DNA of 5,996 bases from Ignavibacteriales bacterium (GTDB taxonomy: Bacteria; Bacteroidota; Ignavibacteria; Ignavibacteriales; Melioribacteraceae). Both the position numbers and the translations under genes were made by a program. The stretch spans positions 1 to 5,996 of the forward strand of contig JAGVBL010000352.1 in the NCBI GenBank assembly GCA_020059785.1, written 5' to 3'. Every line of letters starts with the position of its first letter. Position 1 is the stretch's first letter. The notes beneath the pieces were generated by a model that did no database searches, was not told the DNA's origin, and saw only the letters and a list, made by a program, of their open reading frames with translations. This document shows, one piece after another, positions 1-5,996 of this stretch.

Positions 1-383
1 AACTCAAAGAAAAACTTGGAGGAATAGATACAATTGTAAAATCTCCAACTGTTGTTAATGGAGTAAATACATTTAAAGGAAGAGTATCCGCTTCAAATAT
101 GGACGAGTTAAAATCGATGGGAGATGAATTACGTGATAAAATGAAAAGCGGAGTTGGAGTTCTTATCTCTCAAATTGACGACAAGGTTGGAATTGTAACC
201 GTTGTTTCGGATGAGCTTATTAAGGACAAAAAACTTAGCGCGGCAAATATTGTTAAAGAAGTTGCAAAAATTGTTGGTGGAAGCGGGGGCGGAAGACCTC
301 ATCTTGCAACTGCCGGCGGTAAAGATGTTTCTAAAATTGAAGAGGCGTTGTCGCAAGTAGATACAATCGTTGCAAAAATTTAA
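1..383 (+). CDS. alaS: Alanyl-tRNA synthetase, C-terminal end (5' end outside window)
   Basis: This is the last 126 residues of alanyl-tRNA synthetase, the cytoplasmic enzyme that charges tRNA-Ala. The reading frame is open from position 3 to the TAA at 381-383, so the gene continues to the left of the window. What is visible is the C-terminal DHHA1-type (C-Ala) domain, which in this family helps bind tRNA and links the aminoacylation and editing functions. The key mark is the glycine-rich motif GGSGGGRPHLATAGG at visible residues 92-106, about 20 residues before the end as in other AlaRS proteins. It differs from the GGGGGGRPDMAQAGG form of E. coli-type enzymes and is closer to the ATAGG form known from Bacteroidota. 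The aminoacylation and editing cores are not in the window. The internal ATG at 99 is not a start, because homologous sequence continues upstream of it. The gene is convergent with the phosphatase gene, with only 8 bp between stop codons. Confidence 0.94.
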   Translation, partial: LKEKLGGIDTIVKSPTVVNGVNTFKGRVSASNMDELKSMGDELRDKMKSGVGVLISQIDDKVGIVTVVSDELIKDKKLSAANIVKEVAKIVGGSGGGRPHLATAGGKDVSKIEEALSQVDTIVAKI

Positions 384-391
384 TTTACTTA

Positions 392-934
392 TCAATTGCC
401 ATTATTAAAGATATAGAGCTTACCATTTACAGGTTGGACGTCTATCTTACCCCTGTAACCATTTTTTATTAGTTGCTCTACAAGAACCCTCATAAAGAAT
501 CCATGGGTTACAACAAGAACGTTCTTATAATTATTTCCTGAAATTTCATCAAGAAAACTTTTTATTCTTAATAATGTTTCTTTTCGCTTCTCAGGTTGTG
601 AATAATGATTTTTATGCCATGCAATTCTACCGCCCAGGTGCCAGACAAACGAAGGGAGCTTAATTTTGCTTTTTGTAAATGGCGTTACCGGAACTTCCAC
701 AATCAAATCCGAATAAATTATCTTACCGTTATAAATTTTGTTTGCGGTTACGATTGCTCTATTTATTGTACTGCAATAACAAACATCCCAATCGTTATTA
801 CTCAATTTAATTGAGTCGAGATTTACCGGAGAATTTTCATACAGATCCATTGCCCTGGAAAAATCATCTGCTGAGTAAATTCTTTTAACGGGTTTGAAAT
901 CAACCTTAAAATGCCTGATTAAGCCAATTATCAT
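392..934 (-). CDS. Histidine phosphatase superfamily protein (phosphoglycerate-mutase-like fold)
   Basis: A 180-residue single-domain protein of the histidine phosphatase superfamily, which transfers phosphate through a phospho-histidine. The expected active-site set is present: R7-H8 in LIRHF near the N-terminus, R59 in the STINRA segment, a candidate acid/base E80, and H144 in VVTHGFF. The first motif reads RHF rather than the usual RHG. No signal peptide or membrane segment is visible, so it should be cytoplasmic. Length and layout resemble small phosphatases of the CobC/SixA/GpmB type, but nothing identifies the substrate; phosphosugar, nucleotide-loop or phosphoprotein roles are all possible. 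I chose the ATG at 934, which puts the RH motif at residues 7-8 as usual. A TTG two codons upstream (940) would add only two residues. There is no good Shine-Dalgarno sequence. It is convergent with alaS, so shared function is not implied. Confidence 0.86.
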   Translation of the reverse strand: MIIGLIRHFKVDFKPVKRIYSADDFSRAMDLYENSPVNLDSIKLSNNDWDVCYCSTINRAIVTANKIYNGKIIYSDLIVEVPVTPFTKSKIKLPSFVWHLGGRIAWHKNHYSQPEKRKETLLRIKSFLDEISGNNYKNVLVVTHGFFMRVLVEQLIKNGYRGKIDVQPVNGKLYIFNNGN

Positions 935-969
935 CTTCAAAGAATATTAATGTTCATTCACACTATTAA

Positions 970-999
970 ATTAAATAATAATTGGCACACTTCTTACAA
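970..999 (-). promoter_or_regulatory. Possible sigma70-like promoter for the phosphatase gene
   Basis: On the minus strand there is TTGTAA (994-999), an 18-nt spacer, then TTTAAT (970-975), about 35 nt upstream of the phosphatase ATG. An overlapping alternative -10, TATTTA at 972-977, gives a 16-nt spacer. Both are partial matches in very AT-rich DNA, where chance matches are common. I did not find the TTTG / TAnnTTTG pair typical of Bacteroidota promoters here. The rest of the spacer 935-1155 shows nothing I can assign. Confidence 0.22.
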
Positions 1000-1155
1000 G
1001 CTAAACATTCTTACTTATGTTAGTTTGTGGTTATTATTTTATTGACTTTGATTCGTGAGACAATACACGGAATGCAGCTTCAACCAATTAAAGTTTGGAA
1101 TAGACAGAACGATCGGCAATAAAATAAATATTCTGGTTGTTTTTCAATATCATTT

Positions 1156-1563
1156 TTAATAGGTATTCGCTTTTGCAACTAACTTAAAACTAACTGCATT
1201 CTGCAAAATATTATATTCATTCCGCAGCATATATCCGCCGGCTAATAACTTTCCTTCATCATCAAAGAAACCATCGATTGTTCCTTCAAGATCTCCGAGC
1301 GAAGTTTTCTTTAGAGTAAAATTTAGTATCGCATGCTTATCCATTACAGTTCCCAGAAAATTAAATGTAAGTCCGTTCCAATTTCCGGTTCCGGATAACG
1401 ACATTTTGCCATCATGATACATATACAAAATAACCGTTTGTACCTCTTGATAATTTGTTTGATACTCGCCCGAGTAATTAATCTTTTTCACGGGTTCAAC
1501 CGGGCTTTCCGAGTTACAGGCGTATAAACCTGCCATTATAAATATGAGTAAAACCTTTTTCAT
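1156..1563 (-). CDS. Small putative lipoprotein of unknown function
   Basis: A 135-residue protein that I do not recognise. Its N-terminus is a clear lipoprotein signal: MKK, a hydrophobic stretch of about 12 residues, then the lipobox L13-Y14-A15-C16, so signal peptidase II should cleave before C16 and leave a lipid-anchored mature protein of 120 residues. The residue after the cysteine is Asn, not Asp, so inner-membrane retention by the E. coli +2 rule is not predicted. The short CNSESPVEP tether is acidic and Pro-containing. The rest alternates polar and hydrophobic residues with many Gly, Asn, Tyr and Phe, as expected for a small beta-sheet or barrel domain with pairs such as GTGNWNG, LEGTIDG and LLAGGYM. 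There is no catalytic motif and no cysteine after C16. The ATG at 1561-1563 has a weak GGTGA just upstream. It has its own flanking spacers on both sides, so it is probably transcribed alone. Confidence 0.78.
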   Translation of the reverse strand: MKKVLLIFIMAGLYACNSESPVEPVKKINYSGEYQTNYQEVQTVILYMYHDGKMSLSGTGNWNGLTFNFLGTVMDKHAILNFTLKKTSLGDLEGTIDGFFDDEGKLLAGGYMLRNEYNILQNAVSFKLVAKANTY

Positions 1564-1591
1564 AAATCACCAACAATAATTTTTTAATAAT

Positions 1592-1613
1592 TGCGGACTA
1601 TTATTTTGCCGCA
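1592..1613. other. Small GC-rich hairpin upstream of the lipoprotein gene
   Basis: TGCGG (1592-1596) and CCGCA (1609-1613) form a perfect 5-bp inverted repeat around a 12-nt AT-rich loop, 28 nt upstream of the lipoprotein start. It stands out as the only GC-rich patch in this 211-bp AT-rich spacer (1564-1774). It could be a 5'-UTR hairpin or a half-site pair for a regulator. It is not followed by a T-run on either strand that would make it a good terminator. Nothing else in the spacer is assignable. Confidence 0.25.
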
Positions 1614-1774
1614 TATTTACTTTTGGTTTATTATCGTTGGAGTGAACAGAAAGTTTAGTAAAAAACGAATTGTGTGTTTTTTATTCACAAACAGTTTAAT
1701 AAAATATCTTTCGATTAATTCGTTGAAATGATTTTGCTTATTGAAATATTTCGGAAAGAAAAATTATTATATTT

Positions 1775-2338
1775 TTAGATTAGCTCGCGATGCCTGAAAC
1801 AATTCAGCGTGTGATCGTTTACCATTCCAACAGCTTGCATAAATGCATAGCATATGGTTGACCCCACGAACTTAAATCCGTTTTTCTTCAGGTCCTTACT
1901 CATTAGATCCGATTCTAATGATGTTGCCGGAATTTCTTTTAATGAATTCCAATTATTTACCTTCGGGGTATAATCAACAAATTTCCAGATATAATTATCG
2001 AATGAACCAAACTTTTTTTTAATTTCGATAAAACACTTTGCATTTTGAATTGCCGCATTAATTTTTAATCTATTTCGAATTATTCCCTCATTATCTAAAA
2101 GTAGTTTAACTTTTTTTGCATCATAGCGGGCAATTTTATCGGGATCAAAATTGTCGAATGCTTTCCGGTAATTTTCTCTTTTGCGTAGAATGGTAATCCA
2201 GCTTAAACCGGCCTGAGCACCCTCAAGTATTAGCATCTCAAATAATTTTCTATCATCATGAACAGGAACTCCCCATTCTTTATCATGATATTTAACATAA
2301 AGAGGGTCACTACCAGCCCACAAGCAACGCTGTTTCAT
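1775..2338 (-). CDS. tag: DNA-3-methyladenine glycosylase I
   Basis: A 187-residue TAG-family base-excision repair enzyme, which removes 3-methyladenine from alkylated DNA and leaves an abasic site. It aligns by eye along its whole length with E. coli Tag (also 187 residues), offset by one residue through the active site. The zinc-snap ligands are all present: C5, H18, H176 and C180. The base-recognition pocket is also intact: Y17 in the YHDKEWGVP motif, E39 in LEGAQAGLSW, and W47. Other family blocks are KRENYR, GIIRNRLKI and FKFVGSTICYAFMQAVGMVNDH. The ATG at 2336-2338 has a GGAG Shine-Dalgarno 5 nt upstream (2344-2347), the best ribosome-binding site in the window. It lies 73 bp downstream of the aldehyde dehydrogenase gene on the same strand with no hairpin-plus-T-run seen between, so read-through is likely. 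No Ada-type adaptive-response gene is nearby. Confidence 0.97.
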   Translation of the reverse strand: MKQRCLWAGSDPLYVKYHDKEWGVPVHDDRKLFEMLILEGAQAGLSWITILRKRENYRKAFDNFDPDKIARYDAKKVKLLLDNEGIIRNRLKINAAIQNAKCFIEIKKKFGSFDNYIWKFVDYTPKVNNWNSLKEIPATSLESDLMSKDLKKNGFKFVGSTICYAFMQAVGMVNDHTLNCFRHRELI

Positions 2339-2411
2339 TCTATCTCCATTTTATTTGCAAGATTAATAAGCAGAAAGTTCTTTTTAATCACCAACCACAA
2401 ATCATCAATCG

Positions 2412-3776
2412 CTATTTAATCCAGACAGATTTAATATTCACAAATTCTTTTATTCCATAATGTGAAAGTTCCCGTCCATATCCCGAATTTTTTATTCCGC
2501 CAAATGGAAGCCGCGGGTCTGACTTGACCATTCCATTAATAAATACGCACCCCGATTCAATTTCAGTTGCCATTCTTTTTGCTTTTATAATATCCTTAGT
2601 CCATATAGAAGCTCCGAGTCCAAACGGTGAATCGTTTGCAATTCTAATAGCGTCCTCTTCATCTTTAGCTTTAATAAGCGAAGCAACCGGTCCGAATATT
2701 TCTTGATCGTATGCCGGCATTCCTTTACTTAGATTATCCAAAATTGTTGGGGCAAAATAAAATCCTCTACCCGGTAAAACTTTTCCTCCCGTCAATATTC
2801 TTGCTCCTTTAGAAACAGAATCCTTTACAAGTGAATCAAGTTCATATAGAAGGTCTTCGCGTGCAATTGGTCCAAGTTCAACAGATTCATCCATTGGATC
2901 TCCGATCTTAACCCGATTCATCGCATTAACAAATTTTTCGGTAAAGCTTTCATAAATTTTCTCCACAACAATAAATCGTTTGGATGCAATGCAGCTTTGT
3001 CCATTATTTATCAAACGTGCTTTAACAGCAATTGATGCTGTTTCATCTAAATCTGCATCATCTAAAACAATAAAAGGATCGCTGCCGCCTAATTCAAGAA
3101 CAGATTTTTTTAATTCTTTACCACAAGCTTCGGCAATTTTCCTTCCGGCCGGTTCACTTCCTGTAAGAGTTGCTGCTTTAATTCTGGGATCTTTAATAAT
3201 ATCTTTTACCGGTTCTGAACCGATCAACAATGTTTTGAAAACATTCTTCGGGAATCCGGCATTAATAAAAATTTGTTCGATTGCAAGAGCACACATCGGA
3301 ACATTTGAAGAATGTTTTAATAATCCTACATTACCCGCCATTAATGAAGGCGCGGCAAATCTGAATACTTGCCAGAACGGAAAATTCCATGGCATCACCG
3401 CAAGTATTACTCCAAGCGGATTAAATTCCACATAACTTTCTGAAGCGTCCGTATCAATTTTCTCTTTGGTCAGCATTCTATCTGCATTATCTGCAAAGTA
3501 TTCGCAAACCCATGCACACTTTTCAACTTCCGCTATTGCTTGCTCAATCGGTTTTCCCATTTCTGTTGTAATTATATAAGCATACTCGTCCCGCTTATTT
3601 TTCATTACCGATGCTGCGTTTTTCATCAGACGGGATCTTTGGTTAATATCCGTCTCTTTCCATTTTAAGTATGCTTGCTGTGCATAATTAATTGAATTTT
3701 TGATCTCTTCCTTTGAGAATTCGACGTATGTTTTTTCGATTTTTCCTGTTGCGGGATTGATTGTTTGAATAGACAT
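2412..3776 (-). CDS. gabD: NAD(P)-dependent succinate-semialdehyde dehydrogenase-like aldehyde dehydrogenase
   Basis: A 454-residue cytoplasmic aldehyde dehydrogenase that should oxidise an aldehyde to the acid with NAD(P)+, most likely succinate semialdehyde to succinate (GABA shunt). Catalytic residues are all present: N131 in MPWNFPFW, E228 in LELGG, and nucleophile C262 in NNGQSCIASKRFIV. K154 and the G206-S207 turn (TLTGSEPAG) mark the cofactor site, and E359 lies in the QEIFGP motif. Length of about 455 residues, the short N-terminus beginning TINPATG, and the NNGQSCIA/SKRFI block match the Sad/GabD1 subfamily rather than the longer GabD of about 480 residues. S157, at the position where NAD-specific enzymes often have Glu, suggests that NADP+ may be accepted. 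The ATG at 3776 is preceded by a weak GGAAA. No GABA aminotransferase is visible, so the physiological substrate is an inference; other short semialdehydes are possible. tag follows 73 bp downstream. Confidence 0.93.
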   Translation of the reverse strand: MSIQTINPATGKIEKTYVEFSKEEIKNSINYAQQAYLKWKETDINQRSRLMKNAASVMKNKRDEYAYIITTEMGKPIEQAIAEVEKCAWVCEYFADNADRMLTKEKIDTDASESYVEFNPLGVILAVMPWNFPFWQVFRFAAPSLMAGNVGLLKHSSNVPMCALAIEQIFINAGFPKNVFKTLLIGSEPVKDIIKDPRIKAATLTGSEPAGRKIAEACGKELKKSVLELGGSDPFIVLDDADLDETASIAVKARLINNGQSCIASKRFIVVEKIYESFTEKFVNAMNRVKIGDPMDESVELGPIAREDLLYELDSLVKDSVSKGARILTGGKVLPGRGFYFAPTILDNLSKGMPAYDQEIFGPVASLIKAKDEEDAIRIANDSPFGLGASIWTKDIIKAKRMATEIESGCVFINGMVKSDPRLPFGGIKNSGYGRELSHYGIKEFVNIKSVWIK

Positions 3777-3849
3777 TTATTTTTCCAGATTGTTTTTATT
3801 CTTTGTGGTTAGTCATATAGATAATCAAATAACTTTCATTGTGAAATTA

Positions 3850-3878
3850 ATTATTCTAAAACAAACTTTCCTTTGCAA
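3850..3878 (-). promoter_or_regulatory. Possible sigma70-like promoter for the aldehyde dehydrogenase (and tag)
   Basis: On the minus strand, TTGCAA (3873-3878) is followed by a 17-nt spacer and AATAAT (3850-3855), which matches 4/6 and 5/6 of the sigma70 consensus. It would start transcription about 65-70 nt before the aldehyde dehydrogenase ATG. It sits in the 176-bp spacer between the secreted-protein gene and this gene. The match is only suggestive in such AT-rich DNA, and many FCB bacteria use a different promoter consensus. Confidence 0.3.
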
Positions 3879-3952
3879 TTAATTGATTTACTGATTTGTA
3901 AAATGATAATAAAAAAGAAGGGATAAATAAATATTATGATACGTAATTACCG

Positions 3953-5996
3953 TTACTTCATAAGAAGCATTTTACGTGTCTGCACTTTACTATTTGTAAC
4001 CAACCGATAGAAGTAATAACCGCTTGTCAGGTTATTCGCATTAAAATGGACCGAATAATAGCCGGGTGATTTTACTTCATTAACAAGCTCCACTATTTTT
4101 TCTCCGAGCATACTGAAAACAGATAAGACTACCTTGCTTTCATTTTTCAGTGTATAGGAAATTACCGTGGTCGGGTTAAACGGATTTGGAAAGTTCTGTA
4201 ATAGAATATCATCTGTAATTAACAAATCATCATCTACTGAAGTTGTATTCTTCTGAATGAGCTGGAATGAATGTTCATCATAGATATTATTATCATCGGC
4301 ATCCGATATTTTTAACAATACATTGCACGCCATATTAACATTAGGAATCCACTTATGTCTATTAGTAACAGCATTCAGATTACCGGCAACCTTGGACCAT
4401 GTTGCACCATTGTCTGTTGAAAATGAGATATCAACTTTGTTAACACCTTTGCTTTCCCAAACTAAATAAATACTATTAGGAATTTCTATAATTTCACCCG
4501 GTGCTGGCGATACTATCTTAAGATCTTTAGATACCGCAACAGTAAATTTTGATTTGAATCCGAGTTTATCAAGATCTGATGTTGTTAAGACAATCTGGTT
4601 TTTAGACATATCTGCAAGATAGATACTTGCTGTCCAGTCCCCTTCTTTAGGATTTTTTAACTCCAGTTTACCCGAATAATCAAAGTTTGGTGAACGTAAA
4701 TTATTAAACTTGGCAAAGACGCCTCCGCCGTTATCAACCGGTTCAAACATTACTTTTACTTCATCAATTCCGCTCAGGTCATCAGTTACAGAAATGTCAT
4801 AATTAATTACAAGAACTTTATCGGTTGAATTCTGCGAGTCAATCGAAAAATTAAAATAACCAAGCACTGGAGATTTTGTATCAACGGTATTAACTACTTC
4901 CAGCGAAGAGTTGAATCCTTTTGCTTCCAATTCATCTTTGGTAAATGTTATACTGTTTTTTTGATTGTCTATTAGTGATACTTCTATTAACCACATTCCT
5001 GTTTTAGAATTTTTAAAATCAACCCAGCCGGTAATTTCATAAGCTTTGCTATTGATCTTGGACAACCGTTCAACTTTACTTCCTCCATTTTGCGACGGGA
5101 TAAATGTTATTTTAATTTCATCCACGCCGCTCAAATTATCTGTAACCGAAATTCTATATTCAACAGATTGATTTGTGCTATTCAAATCAATTTTTGTTGG
5201 TGATATCTGGAAGTTCACCAGCTCAGGCGCAATAATGTCTTTTGTGTCTTTAACGTTAAGCACAGATGAGAAATTTTTTGCATTTAGCTCCGATGAAGAA
5301 TATGTAGCCTGATTTCCGGCACCGTCTTTAATAGTAACTTTTGCATTCCACGCTCCCGTAGAAGGATTTTTCCCGAAATCAATTGTTCCGGATAAGTTAA
5401 CATTCCGGCTTCCTATTTTTCTAAACGTTTCTGATTTACTACCCCCATTACCCGGCGGTGTAAATTCTACGGTTAATTCTTCTATGCCGCTTATATCATC
5501 TGTCGCTTCTACATTAAAACTTACCGTTCGTTGTTCTGATGCCAAATCAATTTCGTTAGGCGAGAATGTAAATCCCGTTAATTGTGGCGCTGTTATATCT
5601 TTTGTTTCTTTTATTTCCAAGGCTGAAGGAAATCCTTTACCATCCAAATCAACCGAGGAATAAGTAATTTGATTTCCGGTTGCATCTTTTAAAATAATGC
5701 TCACCGGCCAGATTCCAGTGTCCGGATTTTTTCCAAAATCGATTGTGCCGGATAAACTTGCTGTCTTACCCGTTAATTTTCTTAGAGTTTCGGATTTTCC
5801 GTTTCCTTTACCGGGCGAGGCAAACTCAATTGTTGCTTCATCTAATCCACTTAAATCATCACTAATATTTAGCTGATATTGTACCGAAAGAGTTTTGGAA
5901 GATAAATCCAGCTGTGTTGGCGAGAACGAAAAGCTGTTTATAGACGGCGGTGTATTATCAACAGTAACATTCTCAAATATTTCAAAGGTTGAATTG
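3953..5996 (-). CDS. Large secreted repeat protein with T9SS C-terminal sorting domain (N-terminus outside window)
   Basis: The frame is open from the right edge (first whole codon 5993-5995) to the TAA at 3953-3955, giving 680 visible C-terminal residues; the start and any enzymatic domain lie beyond the window. The order is: the tail of an earlier repeat (1-11), four tandem repeats of 119-120 residues (12-489), a distinct beta-rich module (490 to about 582), a short Asp/Thr-rich linker, and a type A T9SS sorting domain (about 598-680). The protein should pass the inner membrane by a Sec signal (not visible), cross the outer membrane by T9SS, and be released or anchored at the surface. The visible part looks purely structural or adhesive: no catalytic motif, no cysteine in the repeats, and many Asp, Asn, Ser and Thr. 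The GTG at 5702-5704 is not a start, since the first repeat runs straight through it. Function is unknown; an extracellular adhesin or a stalk for an upstream catalytic domain are both possible. Confidence 0.92.
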   Translation of the reverse strand, partial: NSTFEIFENVTVDNTPPSINSFSFSPTQLDLSSKTLSVQYQLNISDDLSGLDEATIEFASPGKGNGKSETLRKLTGKTASLSGTIDFGKNPDTGIWPVSIILKDATGNQITYSSVDLDGKGFPSALEIKETKDITAPQLTGFTFSPNEIDLASEQRTVSFNVEATDDISGIEELTVEFTPPGNGGSKSETFRKIGSRNVNLSGTIDFGKNPSTGAWNAKVTIKDGAGNQATYSSSELNAKNFSSVLNVKDTKDIIAPELVNFQISPTKIDLNSTNQSVEYRISVTDNLSGVDEIKITFIPSQNGGSKVERLSKINSKAYEITGWVDFKNSKTGMWLIEVSLIDNQKNSITFTKDELEAKGFNSSLEVVNTVDTKSPVLGYFNFSIDSQNSTDKVLVINYDISVTDDLSGIDEVKVMFEPVDNGGGVFAKFNNLRSPNFDYSGKLELKNPKEGDWTASIYLADMSKNQIVLTTSDLDKLGFKSKFTVAVSKDLKIVSPAPGEIIEIPNSIYLVWESKGVNKVDISFSTDNGATWSKVAGNLNAVTNRHKWIPNVNMACNVLLKISDADDNNIYDEHSFQLIQKNTTSVDDDLLITDDILLQNFPNPFNPTTVISYTLKNESKVVLSVFSMLGEKIVELVNEVKSPGYYSVHFNANNLTSGYYFYRLVTNSKVQTRKMLLMK
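3956..4204 (-). other. Type IX secretion (Por) C-terminal sorting domain, type A
   Basis: The last 83 residues form a typical T9SS type A sorting domain: the ILLQNFPNPFNPTT opening, a Y-x-L strand (ISYTLK), the S-V-F-x-M-LGEKI core, a G-YYSVHF strand, the L-x-SGYYFYRL strand, and the basic end TRKMLLMK. In this family the domain guides folded cargo through the outer-membrane Sov/PorV translocon, and part of it is removed by the sortase PorU. Its presence predicts that the genome encodes a T9SS, though no T9SS component is in this window. Confidence 0.95.
4250..4528 (-). other. Ig/FN3-like module between the repeats and the sorting domain
   Basis: Residues 490-582 of the visible secreted protein differ from the repeats. 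They open with KIVSPAPGE, then run IYLVWESKGVNKVDISFS, STDNGATW, HKWIPN and LLKISDADDNN, ending in SFQL. The combination of an SP-x-x-G-E start, a (V/W)-W-x-S strand, an S-x-DNG-x-x-W motif and a final D-x-S-F strand is a common small beta-sandwich module just before T9SS signals in Ignavibacteria and relatives. It is probably a structural spacer. Confidence 0.65.
4529..5962 (-). repeat. Four tandem copies of an Ig-like domain of about 120 residues
   Basis: In-frame protein repeats, in translation order: unit 1 at 5603-5962, unit 2 at 5243-5602, unit 3 at 4886-5242, unit 4 at 4529-4885 (120, 120, 119 and 119 residues). The last residues of a preceding unit (STFEIFENVT) fill 5963-5995, so the array continues out of the window. 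Shared landmarks in each unit: an opening (K/V)D-x-x-x-P; F-x-x-S then usually P-x-x-(I/L)DL; a central acidic turn such as TDDISGIEE or TDDLSGIDE; an NG-rich loop; a K-N-x-x-x-G-x-W strand; then NQ-(I/A)-T-x-(S/T) and DL/EL-x-x-K-x-F-x-S. By hand count units 1 and 2 are identical at about 58 of 120 positions without gaps. Units 3 and 4 are more divergent, and unit 4 lacks the SP-x-x-IDL element. The pattern of alternating strands suggests an Ig-like beta sandwich. The acidic turn might bind calcium, which is only an inference. Confidence 0.88.

Noticed and set aside
129..395. Open frame of 88 codons on the minus strand
   Set aside because: Antisense to the conserved AlaRS C-terminal domain; the composition looks like a shadow, with no motif.
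605..814. Open frame of 69 codons on the plus strand
   Set aside because: Antisense inside the histidine phosphatase gene; no motif or ribosome-binding site.
938..940. TTG as the start of the histidine phosphatase
   Set aside because: The ATG at 934 is only two codons downstream, gives the usual N-terminal spacing to the RH motif and is a stronger start codon; neither has a clear Shine-Dalgarno sequence.
1042..1070. TTGACT resembling a -35 box on the plus strand
   Set aside because: There is no good -10 at proper spacing and no plus-strand gene downstream.
1743..1752. Palindrome GAAATATTTC downstream of tag
   Set aside because: Considered as a terminator, but it is AT-rich, has no loop or following T-run, and is easily expected by chance.
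2524..2706. Open frame of 60 codons on the plus strand
   Set aside because: Antisense to the aldehyde dehydrogenase C-terminal region; no independent support.
2980..3435. Open frame of 151 codons on the plus strand
   Set aside because: It lies wholly antisense to the well-supported aldehyde dehydrogenase gene and has no recognisable protein features.
3911..3916. A-run (T-run on the minus strand) after the secreted-protein gene
   Set aside because: Considered as an intrinsic terminator, but there is no GC-rich stem in front of it.
5702..5704. GTG as the start of the secreted protein
   Set aside because: The frame stays open to the window edge and the sequence upstream is the first half of repeat unit 1, so this is an internal Val codon.

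Overview
The window reads as ordinary chromosomal sequence from an AT-rich bacterium of the Bacteroidota/Chlorobi (FCB) group, most likely an Ignavibacteria-type lineage. Three observations support this. First, the long protein at the right edge ends in a type IX secretion (T9SS/Por) sorting domain whose FPNPFNPTT opening is very common in Ignavibacteria. Second, the AlaRS tail carries the RPHLATAGG form of the C-terminal glycine-rich motif, which resembles the QPFFATAGG form I recall from Bacteroidota. Third, ribosome-binding sites are mostly weak. The lineage is an inference from these motifs, not from a marker-gene comparison.

Layout, left to right. Positions 1-383 (+) hold the 3' end of alaS, cut by the window edge. 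It meets, tail to tail with an 8-bp gap, a histidine-phosphatase-superfamily gene (392-934, -). After a 221-bp spacer with one weak promoter candidate comes a small unrecognised lipoprotein gene (1156-1563, -). A 211-bp spacer follows, with a small GC-rich hairpin. Next are tag, encoding DNA-3-methyladenine glycosylase I (1775-2338, -), and 73 bp upstream of it a succinate-semialdehyde-dehydrogenase-like aldehyde dehydrogenase gene (2412-3776, -). These two may be co-transcribed. A 176-bp spacer with a plausible sigma70-like promoter separates them from the 3' part of a large secreted protein gene (3953-5996, -), whose start lies beyond the right edge.

The genes do not form one obvious pathway: they cover translation, a phosphatase of unknown substrate, an envelope lipoprotein, base-excision repair, semialdehyde oxidation and a secreted surface protein. 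The most distinctive element is the secreted protein. Its visible 680 residues hold four tandem copies of a domain of about 120 residues, a different beta-rich module, and the T9SS signal. I found no RNA genes, CRISPR array, insertion sequence, phage gene or defence system, and no convincing new multi-gene system. No gene-free stretch exceeds 300 bp.
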